Assembly: GCA_001801665.1 (NCBI GenBank)
Contig: MGYH01000031.1
Span: forward strand, 1 to 10,508
Length of the DNA stretch: 10,508 bases
Origin: Gammaproteobacteria bacterium RIFCSPHIGHO2_12_FULL_45_12
Lineage (GTDB): Bacteria > Pseudomonadota > Gammaproteobacteria > DSM-16500
Direction of reading: 5' to 3'
In this document: positions 1 to 4,876 of the stretch, piece after piece
How positions within the stretch are numbered: the stretch's first letter is position 1
How the letters are laid out: every line of letters begins with the position of its first letter
Notes under the pieces: generated by a model
What the model saw: only the letters and a program-made list of their open reading frames with translations
The model's database searches: none
What the model was told of the DNA's origin: nothing
Program-made: the position numbers and the translations under genes

Positions 1-40
1 CATGAATAATGACGATGAGTCATGGTATTTTATCACGGAT

Positions 41-105
41 AAAGTCAATGACTGGATTGCCGCGTCGTAAAAAGCACTCCTCGCAACGACGAAAAAATGA
101 TGCAG
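41..105 (+). repeat. Dispersed repeat family A, copy 1
   Basis: About 65 bp of non-coding sequence that is nearly identical, in inverted orientation, to 8419-8481. Its core also recurs at 6331-6371 and 6381-6420. The core (63-91) is bounded by inverted hexamers CGTCGT and ACGACG around GCACTCCTCGCA, so it can fold into a hairpin. It resembles the REP-like palindromic repeats common in gammaproteobacteria and Rickettsiales. There is no coding potential. The resemblance is from memory; the copies within the window are seen directly. Confidence 0.8.
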
Positions 106-113
106 CATCAATG

Positions 114-172
114 TATAGTAGGTAACCTAGCTTAGGTTACAACTGTCGCTGAAGCGCGTTTTTTACACTGTC
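114..172 (+). repeat. Dispersed repeat family B, copy 1
   Basis: About 59 bp matching 8226-8284 in the same orientation, with scattered substitutions and a 2-bp gap. The best conserved block is GCGCGTTTTTTAC. It contains a perfect inverted repeat, GTAACCTA-GCT-TAGGTTAC (122-140), which is degenerate in the other copy. The last ~11 codons and the stop of the IS110 remnant lie inside this repeat. The transposase reading frame therefore runs into unrelated DNA here. Confidence 0.65.
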
Positions 173-550
173 AAATTCACTTAGCATCCCTCTGATTTGA
201 TTGGCCTGTGATATCTTATTTTTGATAGACATTTCTCTTGCTCGATGAATCATTAGCACATCTTGCTGCTCTAGCGCTTTGATAGGCACGAAACGCATGC
301 TTGGTCGGGTACAAGCCTCCGCAATGGCTTCAGAATCGTTTCTATCATTTTTGTTAGACTTTACATAAGGCTTTACGAATTGTGGCGACATCATTCTAAC
401 TTCATGACCATTTCTTCTAAAAAGCCTAGCCCAATAGTGCGACCCTCCACAGGCTTCTATTCCTATGATGCATGGCGGCAAATTTGCCACAAATTCTATC
501 AATTTTGCTCGACTTAACCTTTTAATCAACACACATTTCCCTTTAGCATC
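137..550 (-). pseudogene. IS110-family transposase remnant
   Basis: The minus-strand frame encodes a middle piece of an IS110-type (DEDD) transposase. Recognisable segments are GIEACGGSHYWAR with the second acidic catalytic residue, MSPQFVKPYVKSNKNDRND with the two downstream Asp residues, and ANQIRGMLSEF. Family members have ~300-350 residues. This fragment lacks the first ~25-30, including the first catalytic Asp, and everything after the LSEF segment, including the C-terminal Ser domain. A GTG at 532 could start it, but the homologous frame continues upstream to 550 (DAKGKCV), where it abuts a Sel1-gene fragment. The 3' end runs into repeat B and stops at 137. It is surely inactive. Whether it arose by insertion plus deletion or by recombination cannot be told. 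Confidence 0.85.
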
Positions 551-853
551 TCACCATCAAAAAGCACAAAGCAAGTGCTTAATGAATTACGTAGGTTTTG
601 TGTAGAAAATCCAACCCCTAGGCTTCCTAGTAGCTTTTTATCTGAGGAAATCCCTACAAGTGAACAGTCAAAGCTTTCTCCACCGATTACTCCAGTGCCT
701 TACTTAGCAGAGATTACCCCAAAGCCTTGCTTAGTAGCAGCAAGTCACTTGTTGATGTTTCCTTCTGTTCCCGAAGATGAGCCAGCGGCAGCAGCAAGTG
801 CTAAGCGGTCTAGAAAAGTGTCATTCAGCGGTGGCGTGCTATTAAGCTCATAG
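549..853 (+). pseudogene. C-terminal fragment of a Sel1-family paralogue
   Basis: The open frame from 549 encodes ~100 residues that align almost without gaps to the C-terminus of the 2661-3530 product. Shared stretches include SEEI.TSEQS, PPITP, EITPKPCLVAASHLLMFPSV, KVSF.GGVLL and the stop. Nucleotide identity starts at 549, directly beside the transposase remnant, and ends just after the stop codon. A GTG at 575 is the first possible start, but there is no ribosome binding site and no N-terminal domain, so I read it as a remnant. It carries the same 27-bp-period ITP..C/YL duplication (685 and 712), here more diverged. The function of the tail is unknown. Confidence 0.75.
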
Positions 854-1013
854 GCAGTTTGGATAAATTAATAAAAGGTCTGGTTTAATATGGCATTCAC
901 GGTAGCGATGCCAATGGCCGCTTAAGGCGTGATCGAGATTTTTTCGGGCAGCTATAGCGCGGGGTTGCTTTGATACGCTTATTTTAGTGAGTAGAAAATA
1001 TATTTGTTTTGCG

Positions 1014-1652
1014 TTAGGTGCAATTTTTCGGTTCGCGCCCTAGTATTTTTTCAACCAGCGTTCTTTTTGTTTCGTTGATCTTGTCTCCATTTTTCATTAT
1101 TTCATATAGAGCAACCTCGGGGAAGTTAAGGTATATTTCAAGACGTTTTAAAGTATCTTTACCGCTAGTCCTGTTTTTTTCAATTCTATGCAAGGTGGAT
1201 GTTGCGATATCAAATAGCTCGCAAAACTCTCTAACAGTGAGATGTAAGTGCTTCCGATATTCGAGTACGTCATCACTGGTAATTGAATGATGAAAAACCG
1301 GTGCAAAAATAAAGGAAGATGGCCCCTTTTGACCTAGCGTTGCCACTAAAATTAGTGGGTCTTTTTCGTCTCGGTCAATGCCGACCATTTTACAATATTC
1401 AGAATAAGCGGGATTTCTTTTTGAAGGAATTCTATCTTCAAATGATGGAAATAATTTTTTGGAGGCGAATTTCTTGGAAGACAATGGTAGGTCGGGGCCT
1501 AAAGAGATAGCTTTATCTTTGTAAATATAAGAATCAGAGTAAGTAAATATAAAATTAGAGCTTGAACGCGATAAGCGCCCAACGTATTCACGGGTTTTCC
1601 TTTTTTCAAGGTAAATATCAACTGCAATGATGCTCTTGAATTTATTTGTCAT
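1014..1652 (-). CDS. HipS-like domain fused to XRE helix-turn-helix (probable antitoxin)
   Basis: The 212-residue product has two parts. Residues ~8-118 resemble the HipA N-terminal subdomain 1 (the region that is a separate protein, HipS, in HipBST systems): YVGRLSRSSSNFIFTY near the start, a DLPLSS turn, and F.PSFEDRIPSKRN. Residues ~124-184 form an XRE-type helix-turn-helix: DVLEYRKHLHLTVREFCELF, then IATSTLHRIEKNRTSGK, then a stabilising helix. The likely role is to neutralise the kinase encoded just upstream and to repress the operon. Its ATG overlaps the kinase stop by 11 bp, which suggests translational coupling; only a weak GAG lies upstream. HipS and HipB are separate in classic HipBST, so the fusion and the kinase-first order are the odd points. 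No clear terminator follows. Domain identification is by eye. Confidence 0.75.
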   Translation of the reverse strand: MTNKFKSIIAVDIYLEKRKTREYVGRLSRSSSNFIFTYSDSYIYKDKAISLGPDLPLSSKKFASKKLFPSFEDRIPSKRNPAYSEYCKMVGIDRDEKDPLILVATLGQKGPSSFIFAPVFHHSITSDDVLEYRKHLHLTVREFCELFDIATSTLHRIEKNRTSGKDTLKRLEIYLNFPEVALYEIMKNGDKINETKRTLVEKILGREPKNCT

Positions 1653-2544
1653 TTCTAAAGTCTCGCATTCGTTTTTCGATTAGCCTTATGAAGGCGTTCT
1701 TTCTTTTTGCAGGCAAATCAGAATCATTTACTAAATTAATTATATTTGAAGATTGAGTGATGATTTTTTTTCTAAATTTTTCAGAAATAGTTTCATGGCC
1801 TAATCTTGCAAACTCTTCAATGTAATCTTGAGGCTTCGGATTTTTCGATACTTTTGTCCAGATGCAGCCACTTGGATTGGTATCCGAGTCGAGCAAGAAA
1901 TCATCTTGAATGCCAATGAATGATGGATTGTCATAGACGGGAGATAATTTTTTAAGGTCAGCAGTTTCAATTATTCCAAGGTTTCTCCCGTGGCGATCGT
2001 TGTTTCCTATAAGGGAGTCAAATAGGCAAATATCTATAAATTTAGCAACATCAGCTAGTTTGCCTGTGTTGTTAAGAATAGCTTTTACTATTTCTTCACA
2101 ATTGTGGTTTTCTTCGCCAATGGGAAGGTATTTATAGATGTGTTGAAGCGCTCCAATATAATCTTGCATAAAGTTGCGAGTTACAAATGTTATGCGGCCA
2201 TTAAAGTTGATTAGGTGATATGGCGGAATATCCATTCCCAATAATTCAGCAATCTGGTTGCAGAGGTATTCTATAGCGGGGAGGTCGGGGTATTCTGGTT
2301 CCTGGATTTTTAATATATATGATACCTGGCCAAGTTTGGCTGAATATTTTAAATACACACCTTGAAAGAACGTATCTACCTTTTTCTTTATTTCCGCGCC
2401 GCTTTGTTTTGAAGACGATTTTTTGGGGTCTAGGTCTTGGAATTTGGCAGAATTCTGTAGGCCGAAGCTAGCTATAAAGCACTCTTCGTGGAGGCCATAT
2501 ATTGGCGCGACATCAATTACAATTTTGCATTTTAGACATTTCAT
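1642..2544 (-). CDS. Short HipT-like Ser/Thr kinase (HipA_C family toxin)
   Basis: A 300-residue HipA-family kinase lacking N-subdomain 1. Residues 3-22 (MKCLKC, then GLHEECF) form a zinc-ribbon-like start. Residues 41-49 (KKSSSKQSG) occupy the place of the Ser-containing loop that HipA-type kinases autophosphorylate. YLKYSAK and ILKIQE (64-81) fit the nucleotide-binding strands with the ATP lysine. FVTRNF (120-125) precedes the C-lobe. The catalytic loop is GNNDRHGRN (180-188, D183 and N188), and PVYDNPS (202-208) supplies the metal-binding Asp. The start at 2544 places the ribbon at the N-terminus. The longer frame to 2619 would run through the promoter and repeated operator half-sites. HipA phosphorylates GltX and HipT phosphorylates TrpS; the target here is unknown. 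The gene is first in the operon and AT-rich. Confidence 0.85.
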   Translation of the reverse strand: MKCLKCKIVIDVAPIYGLHEECFIASFGLQNSAKFQDLDPKKSSSKQSGAEIKKKVDTFFQGVYLKYSAKLGQVSYILKIQEPEYPDLPAIEYLCNQIAELLGMDIPPYHLINFNGRITFVTRNFMQDYIGALQHIYKYLPIGEENHNCEEIVKAILNNTGKLADVAKFIDICLFDSLIGNNDRHGRNLGIIETADLKKLSPVYDNPSFIGIQDDFLLDSDTNPSGCIWTKVSKNPKPQDYIEEFARLGHETISEKFRKKIITQSSNIINLVNDSDLPAKRKNAFIRLIEKRMRDFRNDK

Positions 2545-2545
2545 A

Positions 2546-2626
2546 ATGTATTCAATATACCACAGCAACATCTTGTATTCAACTAAATACAACAATATAT
2601 TGCATTCATTTCGATACAATAAGCTA
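2546..2626. promoter_or_regulatory. Phased operator array upstream of the HipT-like operon
   Basis: Three 27-bp units begin at 2546, 2573 and 2600, each opening with a similar half-site (ATGTATTCA, TTGTATTCA, TTGCATTCA). The middle unit completes a perfect inverted repeat, TTGTATT-N6-AATACAA (2573-2592). The third completes an imperfect one with the same spacing, TTGCATT-N6-GATACAA (2600-2619). The first has only the left half. The array covers the predicted promoter, so it is the obvious autoregulatory site for the HTH-containing partner. Binding itself is inference. Confidence 0.6.
2554..2582 (-). promoter_or_regulatory. Sigma70-type promoter of the HipT-like operon
   Basis: On the minus strand a -35 TTGAAT (2577-2582) and a -10 TATATT (2554-2559) are separated by exactly 17 bp. 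The -10 ends 9 nt before the ATG at 2544, so the expected transcription start leaves only 2-3 nt of leader. No Shine-Dalgarno sequence is present, consistent with a leaderless message. The -35 lies within the middle operator palindrome, so bound repressor would block polymerase. Confidence 0.55.
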
Positions 2627-2660
2627 AGGAATATGATTTGGCCAGTATAAGTGTACCTTT

Positions 2661-3530
2661 ATGAACGAACTTGGAGTAGGCAGCCCGGCCAATCTATTAG
2701 CGGCTGTTGAGTTATACTCTCAGGCTATTCTTTCGGGAGACGAACGTGTCGTTTCTAAAGCCCAAGCGAGACGAAAACCTCTCATCAGCCAAAAAGTTTT
2801 ATTAGCAGGGTTAGTAGCCCTTCCACCGTTACAAGCCGAAAAATTATTTAATACAATACATCTAGTCAATCCGTTATTGGCAGCCATCTATCGTCAAGTA
2901 AGCAATAGTTTAAACACTAGCGCTGATAGCCCAGTAGAGAGAAACGAGGCGCCAGCAGTATTAGAAAATGGGGCTGTTGTCAAATCGGAAGAACAATCAC
3001 CTAAAATAGAGGTCCAATATTCATATTTACCTTTTGCACAGCCAAAGGAACGGCATGTTGATGGGGAAGGGGATGAAATTGAATTAGAGGTGGTTGCAGA
3101 TGCAACGCGTCGTTTAGCAACTCCAATGTATCCGTCATTAAATGAGTTTTTTGAACCAAACAATAATGAAATTGAAATGGATGAAATGAAAAGCGTTGAA
3201 GCGGCAACAGAGGCAGAGGGAAGCCTCTCACCATCAAAAAGCACAAAGCAAGTGCTTAATGAACTCCATGAGTTTTGTAAAAAAAACCCAACCCCTGGGC
3301 TTCCTAGTAACTTTTTATCTGAGGAAATCGCTACAAGTGAACAGTCAGAGCTTGCTCCACCGATTACCCCAGAGCCTTGCTTAGTAGAGATTACCCCAAA
3401 GCCTTGCTTAGTAGCAGCAAGTCACTTGTTGATGTTTCCCTCTGTTCCCGAACATGGGCCAGTGGCAGCAGCAAGTGCTGAGCGGTCTAAAAAAGTCTCA
3501 TTCGGCGGTGGAGTGCTACTAAACTCATAG
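2661..3530 (+). CDS. Truncated Sel1-family paralogue (C-terminal part only)
   Basis: A 289-residue frame homologous to the C-terminal part of the intact Sel1 protein at 4877-6238. NLLAAVELYSQAILSG near the start matches NLLAAIKLYDQAILSG there. NPLLAAIYRQVSNSLNT, LATPMYPSLN and NNNEIEMDEMK also have counterparts. The first codons T-F-M-N-E line up with the internal A-Y-M-H-E around Met233 of the intact copy, and a TGA sits 27 nt upstream, so its ATG is an internal Met of a lost repeat. It has no good ribosome binding site; a -10-like TATAAG lies at 2646-2651. A ~100-residue tail, rich in Pro, Ser and Glu, is shared with 549-853 but absent from the intact copy. It may be silent. Function unknown. 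Confidence 0.6.
   Translation: MNELGVGSPANLLAAVELYSQAILSGDERVVSKAQARRKPLISQKVLLAGLVALPPLQAEKLFNTIHLVNPLLAAIYRQVSNSLNTSADSPVERNEAPAVLENGAVVKSEEQSPKIEVQYSYLPFAQPKERHVDGEGDEIELEVVADATRRLATPMYPSLNEFFEPNNNEIEMDEMKSVEAATEAEGSLSPSKSTKQVLNELHEFCKKNPTPGLPSNFLSEEIATSEQSELAPPITPEPCLVEITPKPCLVAASHLLMFPSVPEHGPVAAASAERSKKVSFGGGVLLNS
3362..3415 (+). repeat. 27-bp in-frame tandem duplication in the Sel1 tail
   Basis: Two copies of a 27-bp unit (3362-3388 and 3389-3415) encode ITPEPCLVE and ITPKPCLVA. The units differ at only a few bases. The homologous fragment at 685-738 has the same two units with more divergence in the first. The duplication therefore predates the copying of this tail. Confidence 0.8.
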
Positions 3531-3532
3531 GC

Positions 3533-3554
3533 TGTAAACGAGTTACAATTTTTT
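3533..3554 (+). terminator. Possible weak intrinsic terminator
   Basis: Directly after the Sel1-paralogue stop a short stem TGTAA-N5-TTACA (3533-3547) is followed by A and six T residues. The stem is only 5 bp and AT-rich, so termination would be weak at best. Confidence 0.3.
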
Positions 3555-3635
3555 GTCGTGTAGAGCAGGATATTAATTTTAAAATCATTAATTAACCAAA
3601 AAAACATACATTATCGGAAATTTACCTTGTAGGCC

Positions 3636-3664
3636 TTGATTTGGTAATGCAAATGCATTACACT
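3636..3664 (+). promoter_or_regulatory. prlF-yhaV promoter with internal operator palindrome
   Basis: A -35 TTGATT (3636-3641) and a -10 TACACT (3659-3664) are separated by 17 bp. The spacer and the start of the -10 hold a perfect inverted repeat, GTAATGC-AAAT-GCATTAC (3644-3661). A dimeric DNA-binding antitoxin bound there would exclude polymerase, which fits the autorepression known for PrlF. The leader is ~30 nt and carries GGAG 9 nt before the prlF ATG. Confidence 0.65.
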
Positions 3665-3700
3665 TAACATGTAGAGATTTTCTTCGCGGAGAGACAGCCA

Positions 3701-4021
3701 ATGCGCAAGGTATTACATAAACAATCAACATTAACAGATCGTTATCAAACCACGATTCCAGAGCCTATTAGAGTGGCTTTGCATTTAGGAAAACGCGACA
3801 AGATTGAATTTACCGTAGAAAACAGCGGAAAAGTGACATTATCGCGTGTTAATGAAGATGATCCAATTCTTAGTGAATTTTTATCCTTTTTAGCAAATGA
3901 TATTAAAGCGCACCCAGAAAAGATCAATCCTATAAATCATAACTTGGTTAACCGCGCTAAATCTTTAGTATCGGGCATGGAAATCGACCTAGATGCTCCT
4001 TTACCTGACGAGGAAGATTAA
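3701..4021 (+). CDS. prlF: PrlF antitoxin (AbrB/SpoVT-type)
   Basis: A 106-residue protein, close to the 111 of E. coli PrlF (SohA). Residues ~8-50 form the swapped-hairpin AbrB-type DNA-binding domain: STLTDRYQTTIPEPIRVAL, then GKRDKIEFTV and GKVTLSR. The remainder (DDPILSEFLSFLANDI, then an acidic DLDAPLPDEED end) is the part that binds and neutralises YhaV in the known system. The ATG has GGAG (3688-3691) at normal spacing. It is the first gene of a two-gene operon with yhaV, its stop lying 1 nt before the preferred yhaV start. It likely represses its own promoter through the palindrome at 3644-3661. Confidence 0.9.
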   Translation: MRKVLHKQSTLTDRYQTTIPEPIRVALHLGKRDKIEFTVENSGKVTLSRVNEDDPILSEFLSFLANDIKAHPEKINPINHNLVNRAKSLVSGMEIDLDAPLPDEED

Positions 4022-4022
4022 T

Positions 4023-4517
4023 TTGACAAGGAGCGAGGATATAGTAGTTAATGGGTGGGTTTTATGCGCTCATTCAATGTTCCTAGATCAATATGAAGAT
4101 CTAATTGATACGGTTGAGACACTCAAAAAGAAAGACCCTGAAAACTACCAGCAAAAGAATGCAGCTAAGAGATTAGCTGCTATTCAAAAATTAGTATTTG
4201 ACATTATTCCAAACGATCCAAGTCTTCCTGAGTATAGATTGGGAGGAGCACTTGGAGAAACTCATACGCATTGGTTTAGAGCGAAATTCTTTCAGCAATA
4301 CCGGCTTTTTTTCCGATTTCATACAAAAAGTAAGATTATCGTGTTTGCTTGGGTCAATGACGAAAAGACTAAACGTGCCTATGACAGTAAAAATGATGCA
4401 TATCTTACTTTTAAAAAGATGCTAGCTCACAACAAGCCGCCATCTGACTGGGGTCATTTAATTAAGGAAGCTAAAATGGAAAGAAAAAGATTTTCCAAAA
4501 TGAATCCAGAAAAGTAA
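4023..4517 (+). CDS. yhaV: YhaV ribosome-dependent RNase toxin
   Basis: A 164-residue protein that follows E. coli YhaV (154 aa) along its length: VNGWVLCAH near the start, VETLKKKDPENYQQKNAAKRLAA, YRLGGALGETHTHWFRAKF, QQYRLFFRF, FAWVNDEKTKRAYDSKNDAY and the C-terminal PPSDWGHLI. YhaV is a RelE-like mRNA interferase neutralised by PrlF. I prefer the TTG at 4023: GAGGAAG (4009-4015) lies 7 nt upstream, and the first residues then match the E. coli length before VNGW. An ATG at 3993, overlapping prlF by 29 bp, would give 174 residues and cannot be excluded. All conserved blocks are intact, so the toxin is probably functional. Confidence 0.9.
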   Translation: MTRSEDIVVNGWVLCAHSMFLDQYEDLIDTVETLKKKDPENYQQKNAAKRLAAIQKLVFDIIPNDPSLPEYRLGGALGETHTHWFRAKFFQQYRLFFRFHTKSKIIVFAWVNDEKTKRAYDSKNDAYLTFKKMLAHNKPPSDWGHLIKEAKMERKRFSKMNPEK

Positions 4518-4552
4518 CATTTTGTCGGTAAATTAAAAATTATTCACAGCCA

Positions 4553-4574
4553 TTCCCGCTAAAAAACGCGGGAA
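4553..4574. repeat. REP-like stem-loop TTCCCGC/GCGGGAA
   Basis: A perfect 7-bp stem (4553-4559 with 4568-4574) and an 8-nt A-rich loop lie 35 bp beyond the yhaV stop. The same arms with a different loop occur at 8546-8563, so this is probably a dispersed hairpin repeat. It may protect or end the yhaV transcript, but no T-tract follows directly. Confidence 0.5.
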
Positions 4575-4620
4575 GGCTTCCTTATTTCTATGCTGCGCAA
4601 AAGCCACGCTTTTGCTTGCA

Positions 4621-4653
4621 CCAAAAGGGGGAGAACCGCGATCTCCCCCTTTG
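4621..4653. repeat. Strong GC-rich stem-loop
   Basis: GGGGGAGA (4627-4634) pairs perfectly with TCTCCCCC (4642-4649). With one bulged A the stem extends to about 13 bp across CCAAA and TTTGG. It lies in the non-antitoxin part of the 4533-4796 frame. It could be a hairpin of a mobile repeat or a transcription block between the convergent yhaV and relB-remnant sides. Confidence 0.55.
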
Positions 4654-4699
4654 GAATCCCCCATCGCGATATGTTCAGCGGGAATCGCTGAATTATTCA

Positions 4700-4796
4700 T
4701 CAATCTTGCATCTAACATGTGAGCGCGTTCTTTTGTTTTGGTATCAATACGAGCACGAACATAAGTGTTAACGGTTTTTAACTTGGTTACATTCAA
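4700..4796 (-). pseudogene. RelB/DinJ-type antitoxin N-terminal remnant
   Basis: On the minus strand, after a TTG, the frame reads TVNTYVRARIDTKTKERAH, the N-terminal strand and first helix typical of RelB/DinJ antitoxins (the DNA-binding ribbon-helix-helix half). Similarity stops after HMLDA. The frame then continues to 4533 as GDSKGGDRGSPPFG-type sequence that covers the stem-loops at 4553-4574 and 4621-4653 and looks like translated repeat DNA. No toxin gene follows; yhaV of an unrelated system occupies that side. I infer a broken toxin-antitoxin locus. The family assignment is by eye on ~30 residues. Confidence 0.55.
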
Positions 4797-4823
4797 AAAT
4801 AAAAACAGATATCTTAATGTTCC

Positions 4824-4845
4824 CTTAATATTAAGTGCGTATAAT
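4824..4845 (+). promoter_or_regulatory. Promoter of the Sel1 gene with a 12-bp palindrome
   Basis: A consensus -10 TATAAT (4840-4845) lies 32 nt before the ATG at 4877; no good -35 is apparent. Immediately upstream is a perfect palindrome, CTTAATATTAAG (4824-4835), preceded by a further CTTAAT at 4813-4818. The palindrome sits between this promoter and the divergent antitoxin remnant, so it may be the leftover operator of the dead RelB/DinJ-type locus. Confidence 0.5.
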
Positions 4846-4876
4846 TCGGCTTAATATAACAAAACGAGGCATTAAA

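Noticed and set aside
122..140. Perfect palindrome considered as an IS end or attachment site
   Set aside because: IS110 elements typically lack terminal inverted repeats, and a degenerate copy occurs at 8233-8251 without transposase sequence.
860..1010. Short frame MAFTVAMPMAA and neighbouring sequence considered as a transposase remnant
   Set aside because: Too short and not recognisable; no support for any gene in this gap.
2545..2619. Longer N-terminus for the HipT-like kinase (25 extra residues)
   Set aside because: The extra codons cover the -10, -35 and two operator units, and the conserved CxxC ribbon-like start fits Met at 2544.
2423..2650. 75-residue plus-strand frame over the kinase start and promoter
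   Set aside because: Antisense to the kinase gene and its operator array, with no recognisable similarity.
2894..3246. Minus-strand frames of 116 and 81 residues opposite the truncated Sel1 gene
   Set aside because: The plus frame has clear paralogues, so these are antisense shadows.
4533..4796. Whole 87-residue frame as a functional small protein
   Set aside because: Only the first ~30 residues resemble a protein family; the rest covers strong hairpins and reads like translated repeat DNA.
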